NCBI GenBank assembly: GCA_947303855.1
Contig: CAMYZO010000028.1
Span: forward strand, 1-37,151
From: an uncultured Prevotellaceae bacterium
GTDB lineage: Bacteria; Bacteroidota; Bacteroidia; Bacteroidales; Bacteroidaceae
Length of the DNA: 37,151 bases
Direction: 5' to 3'
Each line of letters begins with the position of its first letter. The first letter of the stretch is position 1. The notes below the pieces were generated by a model. It was not told where the DNA came from. It did not search any database and saw only the letters and a program-made list of their open reading frames with translations. Position numbers and translations under genes: made by a program. Shown here one piece after another: positions 16,801 through 25,882 of the stretch.

Positions 16801-18632
16801 GGCAGTATGGTCTTTTTGCCGTTGATGATATAGATACCCTTGCGCGGCTGCTGCTTGTTGGCCACACGGCGTCCTGTCAGGTCGTACATGGCGTCATCGC
16901 CCTCCTTGACCTTCAGCATCTGTATGCCGTCTGTGTCGTTAGCAATGAAACGGATGGCAGCCAGGCGCCATTTCGTGCCTCCGGCAAAGAATTTGTAGGT
17001 CTTGTTAGCCTCCAGGGTATAGACGATGCCGTCCCACGCTGCAATTGCCGTAGCAGGTTTCTCACCGCTTGCAATCGTAGCCCCTGAGCTGAGCACGGTT
17101 CCTGTCAGGCCGTTCTCGCCTTCCGTCATGTTGACAGACTTGTTGGTGGCTATGCCGCCGCCAAAGAAGATCGTCAGCGTTCCCGCTTGTGTTGTTTCAA
17201 TGATGATGGGTGCGCCGTTTGCCTTATCGCTCTGTGTGTAGAATCCGTTGAGTTTTACACCGTCAACTTCCTGTGCGTCGCTACCGCTGCCGCCACTTCT
17301 CCAGTCGGTGACAGCCGGGTCGAATGTTACGGTGATACCGCCCACCTCTGTAATCTTGTCGCCGATGTGTGCATCGTCCTTTGTCATGACATAGACCGTT
17401 TCACCACTTTTGCTGCGCTCAGCCGTAGGGATGGTGGAGAGGATATAGGCGGCATCGTTACCCAGCGTGTTGCCGGCTCCCTCCTCGCCAGTCAGTGTGG
17501 CGGGCACGTCGGCTGTCGCTATTTTCGTGTACTGGTAGGGTACGGTTACTTCGCTGCCAACGGAAGGTGCCGAGAAACTGTTGTCGCGGGCTGTTACCTG
17601 ACGGCCGCTGCCACTGCCCGTCAGCGGGCTGTTCACACCTTTGGCAGCAAAGTTGCCTTCCACCAGCGCCTTGCAGTTTTCGTTGATGGTCATGCCGGCG
17701 CTGTTGCCGGGGCAGTTATGGTAGTTGTTGACCAGATGGACATAGCAGTCGCCGCATTGAGGCAGACGGCGCATGCAGCCCTCGCCCCAGATGTTGCAGG
17801 CAAAGGTGAGGTGGAGTGTCATCTTGCCATCAGCCCATCCGCATCCGCAGGTGTAGGCATGTGAGTAGCTGCGCTTGGTGTAGTAGAAGAGGTTAAAGGT
17901 ATAGGTGGCCCAGTCGCACACCTTGCTGTCGAGGGCTCCGTCCTGAGAGTCTACCAGCGTGCAGTGGTCAACCCAAACATGCGTTCCCTGATTGGTGATG
18001 AGGTCTACACCGTCGATGTCAACCGACCCCGGTCCTATGAGCGCGAGGTTGCGGATGATGATGTTCTCGCTCGAGGTTTCGATGTGGAAGATGCCAGCTT
18101 TGTTGGGCAGCGAATAGACGCCTGTTTTCTGGTATTGCAGTTCCATCATGGCCTTCTTGGTGAAGAAGGCGCGCTTGTCGCAGGTCAGCGTGGTTCCGTC
18201 GGGCAGGGTTCCGGTGTATTGGTCCGTACTGCTCAGTCCGTCCAGGTTCTGTTTCTTCAGATAGGCATTGTCCTCGTCGGTCAGGTAGAACTGTGTACAC
18301 AGGCGTGCGTTGTTGATGCCGATGATGGTCTTGTTCTTCAGCGAAGCCAGCTTCATCACCTGCTCAATGATGAAGTCGCCGTTGGAACCGTCGAGGATAA
18401 TGATGTCGTTCTTGGCTATGGCCTGCTTAATCTGGGTGTCGTCAGTCTGTCCGTTGCCAAGAGCTGTCAAGGTTGTCGACTTGGCGTCGGTGAAGTTGCC
18501 GCCGCTCAGGGTGTAGGCAGTGCCCTCTTCGTCGGAGCAGGTAGCCCAGCCCCAGGGAGCCACGTTGTTGTTGCCAGCCATAGCCGGTAGGAGTGCCATG
18601 GCACTCAGTAAGGTCATTAGTAGTTTTTTCAT
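16797..18632 (-). CDS. pectate lyase family 1 (PL1) with C-terminal beta-sandwich-like region and C-terminal tag
   Basis: ORF runs to 18677, but MKKLLMTLLSAMALLPAMAG at 18632 is the likely start because a TACCTTTG -7 element lies within the upstream extension. PL1 signature (IIGINNARL, HVWVDHCTLVDSQDGALDSK, MRRLPQCGDCYVHLVNNYHNC). Ends YDLTGRRVANKQQPRKGIYIINGKKTILP. Overlaps the GH3 start by ATGA. Confidence 0.88.
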   Translation of the reverse strand: MKKLLMTLLSAMALLPAMAGNNNVAPWGWATCSDEEGTAYTLSGGNFTDAKSTTLTALGNGQTDDTQIKQAIAKNDIIILDGSNGDFIIEQVMKLASLKNKTIIGINNARLCTQFYLTDEDNAYLKKQNLDGLSSTDQYTGTLPDGTTLTCDKRAFFTKKAMMELQYQKTGVYSLPNKAGIFHIETSSENIIIRNLALIGPGSVDIDGVDLITNQGTHVWVDHCTLVDSQDGALDSKVCDWATYTFNLFYYTKRSYSHAYTCGCGWADGKMTLHLTFACNIWGEGCMRRLPQCGDCYVHLVNNYHNCPGNSAGMTINENCKALVEGNFAAKGVNSPLTGSGSGRQVTARDNSFSAPSVGSEVTVPYQYTKIATADVPATLTGEEGAGNTLGNDAAYILSTIPTAERSKSGETVYVMTKDDAHIGDKITEVGGITVTFDPAVTDWRSGGSGSDAQEVDGVKLNGFYTQSDKANGAPIIIETTQAGTLTIFFGGGIATNKSVNMTEGENGLTGTVLSSGATIASGEKPATAIAAWDGIVYTLEANKTYKFFAGGTKWRLAAIRFIANDTDGIQMLKVKEGDDAMYDLTGRRVANKQQPRKGIYIINGKKTILP

Positions 18633-18664
18633 TGTTAGTTTGGTTTTGAAATTGTTTCTGGTTG

Positions 18665-18672
18665 CAAAGGTA
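18665..18672 (-). promoter_or_regulatory. -7 element (TACCTTTG) for the PL1-GH3 operon
   Basis: CAAAGGTA on the plus strand, 32 nt upstream of the re-assigned PL1 start. Confidence 0.5.
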
Positions 18673-18702
18673 CGCATTTTATTTCAGATAGCGATGGAAT
18701 TG

Positions 18703-18746
18703 AAGAAAAAAGCGGAGGACAGACAACACAGGTTGTCCGTCCTCCG
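18703..18746 (-). terminator. intrinsic terminator downstream of the 18768-20561 gene
   Basis: CGGAGGACAGACAAC-ACAG-GTTGTCCGTCCTCCG (one mismatch) followed on the minus strand by CTTTTTTC. Confidence 0.88.
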
Positions 18747-18767
18747 GAAAAGATGAAAAATCGTTGC

Positions 18768-20561
18768 TTACTTCAGCACCTTCTTGCCGTTCATGATGAC
18801 AACGCCCTTATAGTTGTTGTTCACCTTCTGGCCAGCCAGGTTGTAGAGAGCCTTGTCGGCAGCCTCTGCAGTCTTCACTGTAGCAATACCCTCGGTAGCA
18901 ACAGGATTAATCTCGATAGAAGAAACGAGGATGTTGCCAGTGCCAGAGTACTTCTTGAAGGTGTGCGTACCAGCACCCAGACCGAACTTCACGATGTTGG
19001 CATCGGGATTGCGCTTCAGGTCAGCAGCTTCGTTGCCCTCTGCGTCAACAGCGCTGTAGTTTGTACCGTCCACGTTGATGAAGCACTTGCGGTCATTGGC
19101 AACCTTCGAGCCCTCAGCATCCACCTCTTCGTCAGTCAGTGTGATGGTCTTGCAAGAATTCTTTGAGCAGGTAACAACAACGTCAACAGAGTCGCCCTCA
19201 GCCACCTGGAAGGTAATGATGTCACCGCTCATCATCAGGTAAGCCTGCTGTCCGGCGGGAACCTGATATTCAGCCTCTTCAACAACCTTGAAGCTGGTGT
19301 TTCTGATGAAGAAGAACTTCTTGTCGTGGTTCACGACACCATTCTCCACGATATAGTTGGGATCAGTGTCAGCCTTCTTCTCAGGATTATCCACGATGTT
19401 ACCAGAAACGGTCAGAGTCTGCTTGGCCTTGATGGGATCCAGTACATATACCTCCTGGGTGGTCTTCTTGGTTGTGAAGGTTGCGTATGTGCCGTTGACA
19501 ATCTGTGAGTAAGCCTCAACGGTAGCACTCTCAGTCAGTGTAGCGGCACTGCCTTCAACGGCCTCACCACCATTAAGAGAATAGAAGTTCTTGGCACCTT
19601 CGTAGGTAGAGGTGATGGTAATGTTGGCACCGTCAGCATTGATGGCGGGAGCGTCGAATGAGAATGAGACATTAGCCTCGTTGTCAGCACCGTCGCAGAT
19701 GAAGCCTTCGTCGGCACCCATACCCCAGTCTTGGTAAGCCTGGAACTTCACGGTCATATCGTTGTAGCACTTGATAGGAGCAGTGTAAACAGGGCTGCTG
19801 GCTGTAGGAGCAGTACCGTCGGTAGTGTAGGTAATGATAGTGGGGATAGCCTCGTCAGAACCTTCCATCTTGTAGGGGTTGGCCTTTGCACTGACCTCGC
19901 GGAACCACAGACCGCCTTCGAAGGTCTGCTCGCCCATCTTTACGGTCGGTGTACCAGGAGCCTCGTTAGCCTCGACGATGATGAAGCTGACGAACATATC
20001 GCCATTGTAAGAACCTACGTAGATAAGACCGTCGTCAGCAGCTGTCCACTCATAGCGGAAACCGGCATCCGTTGCAGGGAAGTCAGCACCGGGAGCAGCG
20101 TTCAGTGCATTGCTCAGGGCAGCATCGGTAGCAATCTTGGGGATACGGGCAGCAGTGCCGCTCTTGTTGTTACCCTGCAGGAAGAAAATCAGCTTTGTCT
20201 TGGCAGTCACCTTCATGGCAATGACGTCCTGGGCGTTCTTCAGACGAAGGAAGTTGTAGTGAGGACCAGCGTAGTCGGCACCGTATGTGTCGGCAATATA
20301 CTGATTGACGTGGTTGTCGTCGGCCTCGTTGACAACAGAGAGGTCTGCGGTTCCTTTGTTTGTAGCAGTAGAGCCGCCAGTGACGTCGAGGAAGTGGTCG
20401 GCGCCAAACAGTACGCCTTTGCCAGGACGGGCACCAAGGTCGTCACACACCAGCACATAGCTGTGCTTCAGCACTGCGATGTCGTCAACAGTAGCTGCGT
20501 TGGCAGCACCAGCGAAGCCCATCAGAGCGCAAACTAGAGTAAATAGTTTTTTCATATACAT
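18768..20561 (-). CDS. secreted protein of unknown function with chitobiase-C-terminal-like (CHB_HEX_C) segment and C-terminal tag
   Basis: 597 aa; signal peptide MKKLFTLVCALMGFAGAANA; PTIITYTTDGTAPTASSPVYTAPIKCYNDMTVKFQAYQDWG resembles CHB_HEX_C; ends ALYNLAGQKVNNNYKGVVIMNGKKVLK. Confidence 0.75.
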   Translation of the reverse strand: MYMKKLFTLVCALMGFAGAANAATVDDIAVLKHSYVLVCDDLGARPGKGVLFGADHFLDVTGGSTATNKGTADLSVVNEADDNHVNQYIADTYGADYAGPHYNFLRLKNAQDVIAMKVTAKTKLIFFLQGNNKSGTAARIPKIATDAALSNALNAAPGADFPATDAGFRYEWTAADDGLIYVGSYNGDMFVSFIIVEANEAPGTPTVKMGEQTFEGGLWFREVSAKANPYKMEGSDEAIPTIITYTTDGTAPTASSPVYTAPIKCYNDMTVKFQAYQDWGMGADEGFICDGADNEANVSFSFDAPAINADGANITITSTYEGAKNFYSLNGGEAVEGSAATLTESATVEAYSQIVNGTYATFTTKKTTQEVYVLDPIKAKQTLTVSGNIVDNPEKKADTDPNYIVENGVVNHDKKFFFIRNTSFKVVEEAEYQVPAGQQAYLMMSGDIITFQVAEGDSVDVVVTCSKNSCKTITLTDEEVDAEGSKVANDRKCFINVDGTNYSAVDAEGNEAADLKRNPDANIVKFGLGAGTHTFKKYSGTGNILVSSIEINPVATEGIATVKTAEAADKALYNLAGQKVNNNYKGVVIMNGKKVLK

Positions 20562-20617
20562 TTTGTTTTAGTTAATAAATAAAAGATGTTGTATTCTTGG
20601 TTTTGTAGAATTGCCCA

Positions 20618-20648
20618 CAAAGTTACGAATAAAATTCCGAACTCCAAA
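20618..20648 (-). promoter_or_regulatory. promoter for the 18768-20561 gene
   Basis: Minus strand: TTTG (20645-20648), 19 nt, TAACTTTG (20618-20625). Confidence 0.65.
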
Positions 20649-20710
20649 CAATTTTGATTATTTTTTGCCACGAAAAAGAGCGTAAAGGTTTACGTGGCGC
20701 ATCCGATGTC

Positions 20711-20744
20711 AAAAAAATGGAGACGGGAACTTTGTCCGCCTCCA
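20711..20744 (-). terminator. intrinsic terminator at the end of the susCD operon
   Basis: ATGGAGACGG-GAACTTTGT-CCGCCTCCAT (one mismatch) followed by a T tract on the minus strand. Confidence 0.8.
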
Positions 20745-20765
20745 TATCGTCTTTTCTTTCAGGTT

Positions 20766-21290
20766 CTACTGTTTGACGAGATAGGTCTGAGCCGGTGTGT
20801 CACCATAGTGTACGATGGTGATGGTTTCTGGCTGACCAACGACAGCAACACCTTCAAAGATGTCGTTCTTAGTCACCTTGCCCTTGTTCTCGACGCGCTG
20901 CTTAATCTTCAGTTTGCCAGTAGCAGCGCTATAGTCATATTCATACAGTGGCAGTTTTTCCGTGTTGGAGTCGTCTACCCAGGTACCTTCCGTAGTGCCC
21001 TGGCTCATCTTGACGGCTACCGAATCGGCCGACACAAAGTTGAGGCTCTCAACAAAGCCCTGCACTTCCTTGCCGTAAGCATTCACCTTGATGCCAGTAC
21101 CGCGTACCCACTGCGTTCCCGCAAGTGTTTCAGGGTGGGGGATTGCTGTCGAGTCAGTATAATTGCTAACCCATGACTTGTTGTTAGTGTCGGTATCCTC
21201 AAACTCGTTGGCATCGCTGCAGGCGGTGGTCAGGCTGATGCCTGCCACCACTGCCATGACAGCAAATATGGATTTCTTTATTGTCTTCAT
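20766..21290 (-). CDS. small lipoprotein of unknown function in the susCD operon
   Basis: MKTIKKSIFAVMAVVAGISLTTACSDANEF lipobox; ATG at 21288-21290 preferred over the TTG start of the supplied ORF (21299). Confidence 0.75.
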   Translation of the reverse strand: MKTIKKSIFAVMAVVAGISLTTACSDANEFEDTDTNNKSWVSNYTDSTAIPHPETLAGTQWVRGTGIKVNAYGKEVQGFVESLNFVSADSVAVKMSQGTTEGTWVDDSNTEKLPLYEYDYSAATGKLKIKQRVENKGKVTKNDIFEGVAVVGQPETITIVHYGDTPAQTYLVKQ

Positions 21291-21294
21291 ACTT

Positions 21295-21322
21295 ATCAAT
21301 TGTCAATTATCAATTATCAATT
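21295..21322. repeat. 7-bp micro-array, unit ATCAATT, 4 units
   Basis: ATCAATT/GTCAATT/ATCAATT/ATCAATT filling the gap between two operon genes. Confidence 0.93.
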
Positions 21323-23725
21323 CTATTTGTTCCTCCAACGAGCAGCACCTACATTATTCTTGTAGATGTCATTGTCGGTGTTCTTGAAGTAGAGGTTGAC
21401 ATTAAACTCACTGGCGGTTCCGTCGAGAGCATCAGCGCGGTGCATGTTCTGGTCTTCGGCTGTTGCTGCGATATGCGGCGGACATGGACTGATGAGCAGC
21501 TCTGTAGCCGAGATGTTGGCAACGTCAACCTTCAATGAACCGTTGAGTGTGGCCTTCTGGTTGGACACGAGGAACTCGAAGCCGTCCTTTGCATTCTCGA
21601 AAGCATTGGAACTGAAGACAGAGCCATTGGTCAGGTCGTTGTTCGTTGACCAGTTGTTGTGGAAGTTCAGCGTACACTGTCCTGACGAGCCGTCGCTGCG
21701 GTTCTCGGTACCGGTATCGCCGGTAATCTGTACACCGTATTGCTGGAGAACGCGCTGGTCGCCAGCCTGCTTGCAGAGCATAATCAGGTTGTTCTCAACC
21801 GTGAATGTCGATCCATCGGGAATGCGGCTCACCTTGAATATGGCACCGTTGCCACGGGTGTTGTAGTTCACCAGCGTGTTGTTCGAGAAGGTGATGTTCC
21901 ACTTTGAGTTGCCTTCGTACTTATAGGCATCGCCCAGTTGCTGCTTGATGAATGCCGGGAAGGGGCAGTCATAGAACGTGTTCTCAATGGCTTTAAAGTC
22001 GGCCAGCATGTTGGTCTTGCCATTGTTGCCGGCACCGTCAATCCAGCAATAGCCGCCGGCACCGCTGCTATAGTATCCGCAGTCGAAGAACAGGTTGTTC
22101 TTGATAAGCACGTGGTTCCAAAGCTTGTAGTTGGGACCCTGCTCACGGACGAAGCCGCGGACAATACGCTTGAAGGTGCAGTTCTCAATGACCAGTGAGT
22201 CGAGGGTGATAGCCATACCGTCGCTGAACATGTTGAAGAAGTAGTTACCGGTAGACTTGCCGATACCAGCTTTCTCATCACCGTAGTTGAAGCACATGGG
22301 GTTGTCGAAGTCGATGTCATAGAAGGCGAGCTTCTTCATGTAAATCTCACCGCCCTCACCAGCTTCCGGCGAGCGTCCGAAGGTGAACATGGAGTAGGGG
22401 CAGCCATCCCACTGATGACCTAGGTTGCCTTGACTGAAGTAGACCTCCTTGCCCTCGGGGCTGACACCAATGCCGCAGATAACCTTGGCGCGCTTGCCCT
22501 GGGCTACGTCGGCAGGATTGGTGCGCAGCACAAAGCCCTTACAGGTGATGTCGTTGCCGTCAAGATAATAGGTCTTTCCACCTTCAAGCAGGAAGGTCTG
22601 GCCCTCAGCATAGTTGGTGTTCGAGATGAAGTCATAGAGTGTCGGCGTCAGAGGAGCGGCATTGAAGTTGGCGGCATTGCCAAACACTTCGTCTCGGCCG
22701 TAGTCTTCCTTGTTGGGGATGCCAGCTGTTGTCTGTGTAGCCAGCAGCTCGTCGTGGCTGAGCAGGATAGGCTCGCCTGGCTGACCGTCGGAACGGGCTG
22801 TGCAGGTATTGTACTTGGCATCGATTTCTACGGGCACTGTCGGGTCGATAACGTCGATGACATACACCGAGTTGGCAGTGAGGCCGTCGATGACGACGTA
22901 GCCACGGGCGCGGTCTTCATCGGTAATCTCGTACTTCTTCCACTTCTCGTTAACCGTCGAGTTGGGGTTGTTGGGCGACGGTGATACGGTCAGGTACTTG
23001 TAACCGAAATTACCTTTCTCGTCAATGTTGAAGTTCTCGTAGTAGGCATCATACTTGTCCTTGTCGTCTTCGTCGGCGAGATTCAGGCCAAGGTCGTTGA
23101 TGTTGGTGTTGAAGTAGACGTGCATGTCGTTCTCCGTGGTCTCAGCCTGGTTCACGTAGATGGCCATGGGGGTGGGGTAGCGGTCATCGGTAGTGACACC
23201 AAACCACTCCTGCCACTGTCGGCCGTTGCCGTGGCCATACCAGTTGGAGGCATGTGCAAAGGTGCTCTCGTCGCCTTTGATGTTCTTGTCAAGTTTTGAC
23301 AGGGCACGGATGGCGAATCGGTAGTTGGTGGAGTACTGCAAGTCCTTGAGCAGCAGGTCGAGCTGTTTCGGACCCACGATGGTGTCGAGCAGCAGGTCGC
23401 TGGTGCCCTGCACCTTCTTCCAGGCATCTGCTCCACCGCTGACCTTGATTTGCAGACTCATCTGAATCTGGTAGCCGGCACAGTCGTTGACGCCATACCA
23501 GTAGAGGTGGATGGAGTTTCCGTGGGGCGAGTAGTTGTAGTCTTTCTCGCTGTTGTAAGGATAGTCGGTTCCTTTACCACGGGTGTTGTCGGTAATGAAC
23601 ATGGTCATAAACTCTCTGTTGGTGTTAGTCGATGAGCCATTGTCATCACTTTCCTTACACGACACCACTAACGCGGAAGTGCCTGCCAGCAGGAGTAACA
23701 TGAGGTTATTCAGTATTTTTTTCAT
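21323..23725 (-). CDS. beta-helix-like lipoprotein, DUF5123/DUF4957-like, pectin PUL type
   Basis: 800 aa; lipobox ALVVSCKESDD; fibronectin-like N-terminus, then parallel beta-helix-like repeats (SLVIENCTFKRIVRGFVREQGPNYKLWNHVLIKNNLFFDCGYY). Family naming from memory of pectin PUL components. Confidence 0.7.
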   Translation of the reverse strand: MKKILNNLMLLLLAGTSALVVSCKESDDNGSSTNTNREFMTMFITDNTRGKGTDYPYNSEKDYNYSPHGNSIHLYWYGVNDCAGYQIQMSLQIKVSGGADAWKKVQGTSDLLLDTIVGPKQLDLLLKDLQYSTNYRFAIRALSKLDKNIKGDESTFAHASNWYGHGNGRQWQEWFGVTTDDRYPTPMAIYVNQAETTENDMHVYFNTNINDLGLNLADEDDKDKYDAYYENFNIDEKGNFGYKYLTVSPSPNNPNSTVNEKWKKYEITDEDRARGYVVIDGLTANSVYVIDVIDPTVPVEIDAKYNTCTARSDGQPGEPILLSHDELLATQTTAGIPNKEDYGRDEVFGNAANFNAAPLTPTLYDFISNTNYAEGQTFLLEGGKTYYLDGNDITCKGFVLRTNPADVAQGKRAKVICGIGVSPEGKEVYFSQGNLGHQWDGCPYSMFTFGRSPEAGEGGEIYMKKLAFYDIDFDNPMCFNYGDEKAGIGKSTGNYFFNMFSDGMAITLDSLVIENCTFKRIVRGFVREQGPNYKLWNHVLIKNNLFFDCGYYSSGAGGYCWIDGAGNNGKTNMLADFKAIENTFYDCPFPAFIKQQLGDAYKYEGNSKWNITFSNNTLVNYNTRGNGAIFKVSRIPDGSTFTVENNLIMLCKQAGDQRVLQQYGVQITGDTGTENRSDGSSGQCTLNFHNNWSTNNDLTNGSVFSSNAFENAKDGFEFLVSNQKATLNGSLKVDVANISATELLISPCPPHIAATAEDQNMHRADALDGTASEFNVNLYFKNTDNDIYKNNVGAARWRNK

Positions 23726-23747
23726 ATCTTATGAATTCTTGGTTTTA

Positions 23748-25865
23748 TTAATACTCATAGCCATAATAATTCTTATAGACATCAGAAGAACGCTGTATCA
23801 CCTGGCGTGGATAGGGCAGGATGTAGCGTACCACGGGGAGTGTCTCAGTAGCAGGGATGCTGTTGAACTGCTCCTGCACACCATCGCGGATAATCCAGAT
23901 GTTACCGTTGTCGTCAGTGCGTATATAGCCATAGAAACTGTACTTACACTGGTTGTTGGGCTGTGCGGTAGCATCGTTGAACCAGTTATAGAACTTGGCA
24001 TTGCTCCATCCGTCGGCAGCAAATCCGAATGTGCGGATCTGGCTCGTGGTGGGCTGGCTGATACCCTTGTAGGCATTGTAGATACGCAGGCTGGGCAGCG
24101 ACTGGTTGGGATACATCAGGTCGAAACTGTAGGCATCATTCACGATATAGCCATACAGCTGGTTCTTAATCATGCGGTGTGCCATCATTTTCTGTTGATC
24201 GGTACCCTCGGTAGCATAATACTTGTGATAGTAGACAGTCAGCGGACGGTAGTTGAAGGTGTTGCCGTCGTGCTCGTTGATAGCACCTTCGAAGCCAGAG
24301 TCACCGGCCATGCCAGCAGCATGATAGCGCAGGAAGCTGTACATCAGCTCTTCGGAAATGGTGTTGGTACGCACCAGGTCGCGCCAGCGGATGTTCTCGC
24401 CGGCAAACTCCCATTTACGCTCGTCCATGATAGCCTTCTGGAAGGCGTCTTTGTTGGCCGTTGCAGCGCTGATGAACTCAGGGTCGCCGTCAGAGAAGGC
24501 ACGGGCATGTACCTTTGTCAGGCATTCTACAGCCTTTTCATCCTGCGGACCGCCATCAAGTTCGTTGGCAACCTCGGCATACATCAACAGCACATCGGCA
24601 TAGCGCATGTATGGGAAGTTGATGCCAGTAGAACCTGTAGAGGCGTTACCCAGGGCAGAGCCTTCTGCCGTCCACAACTTCGACCATTTGTTGTTATGAA
24701 CCGAGTAGTCGTTCCTAATCAGGATAGAGTCCACCTGTGTGTTGGTCTCGTCAATGCGGTAGGTGTAATACCATAAGCCATTGACAAACTCACGGCGCTT
24801 GTCGTTGTCGCGGAAGAGGAAACGGTAGAAAGCATGCAGGCGGCCATTGCCTTTGGTTTCACCCCAGGAGCCAGTGGTCTTGTTCTCGTATGATGAATAC
24901 GTGGGACCCTGAATGTAGCCGGTGTTGCCTGTCGACTCTTTGGCAAAGGGAATCTCGAAGATGGGGTCGTCGTTGTTGACAACCTGATAGTTGCACTCGT
25001 TGACAAACACGTTCTGATATTCGGCATTCAGATTGTGACTGCCGGCAGAAATGATAGAGTCGGTATAGTTACGCACCGTCTTGTAGTACTCCAGATAGTT
25101 GTCAGGGCGCTGCATGATACCGTAGCTGCGGTTGTCGCTCTTGTTGGGACGGAGTGAATATCCGCCTGCGGTCAGGGCAATACGAGCTATCATGGCCTGT
25201 GCAAACTCCTTCGAGCAACGCTCAACGGTAACGCTGCTGGCAGGCGACATGTTCTTAGAGGCTTCTTTCAGGTCGGCAATCAGGGCATCCTGAATCTCCT
25301 GGCGGTCGGTAACCGGGAACATGTATTCGGCACGCTTGGCTGCCGGCGTAAAGGTGAAGGGAACGTCGCCGAACATCACCACGAGGTCGTGGTAGATCAT
25401 GGCGCGCAGGCACTTGGCCTCACCAATCCACTGCAGCACCTGTCCGTCCTGAGTCCACTCGGGGTCATTCTCGGTGTTTACGTAGAACTTGCTGGTTTCC
25501 GCAGAGGCAATAAACTTGTTGCAATACTCAATGAGGTTGTAGGCAGCCGTCCAGAATTTCAAGATGTCGCCACCTTCGTCATCACAGTCATAGCGCGAAT
25601 AGCTGGTGTGCGAGTGGCTGCCAGTGGAACTGATTTGAATATCGACATCGCTGTTGTAGATGAATGTCGACTGGTAGGCATTGCCATACAGGTCACCGAC
25701 AAGGGCTTGAGAGTACACGCCGAAGAGGGCGCGCTCAATCTCTGTCTTTTGGCTGAAGACAAATTCCTCAGAGTAGGCCGACGGGGCATCTACCTCCAAG
25801 TAGTCGTTACATGAAGCCAATGCCAGTGCAGCTATTCCGGTCAGAAAAATATTCTTGATTTTCAT
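23748..25865 (-). CDS. SusD/RagB family nutrient-binding outer membrane lipoprotein
   Basis: 705 aa; lipobox LALASCNDYLEVDAPSAYSEEFVF; IRWRDLVRTNTI; follows susC by 17 nt. Confidence 0.93.
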   Translation of the reverse strand: MKIKNIFLTGIAALALASCNDYLEVDAPSAYSEEFVFSQKTEIERALFGVYSQALVGDLYGNAYQSTFIYNSDVDIQISSTGSHSHTSYSRYDCDDEGGDILKFWTAAYNLIEYCNKFIASAETSKFYVNTENDPEWTQDGQVLQWIGEAKCLRAMIYHDLVVMFGDVPFTFTPAAKRAEYMFPVTDRQEIQDALIADLKEASKNMSPASSVTVERCSKEFAQAMIARIALTAGGYSLRPNKSDNRSYGIMQRPDNYLEYYKTVRNYTDSIISAGSHNLNAEYQNVFVNECNYQVVNNDDPIFEIPFAKESTGNTGYIQGPTYSSYENKTTGSWGETKGNGRLHAFYRFLFRDNDKRREFVNGLWYYTYRIDETNTQVDSILIRNDYSVHNNKWSKLWTAEGSALGNASTGSTGINFPYMRYADVLLMYAEVANELDGGPQDEKAVECLTKVHARAFSDGDPEFISAATANKDAFQKAIMDERKWEFAGENIRWRDLVRTNTISEELMYSFLRYHAAGMAGDSGFEGAINEHDGNTFNYRPLTVYYHKYYATEGTDQQKMMAHRMIKNQLYGYIVNDAYSFDLMYPNQSLPSLRIYNAYKGISQPTTSQIRTFGFAADGWSNAKFYNWFNDATAQPNNQCKYSFYGYIRTDDNGNIWIIRDGVQEQFNSIPATETLPVVRYILPYPRQVIQRSSDVYKNYYGYEY

Positions 25866-25882
25866 ATCTCTTTTGCTTATTA

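Noticed and set aside
23583-24776. 397-aa plus-strand ORF opposite susD
   Set aside because: Antisense to the well-supported SusD frame; composition typical of shadow ORFs.
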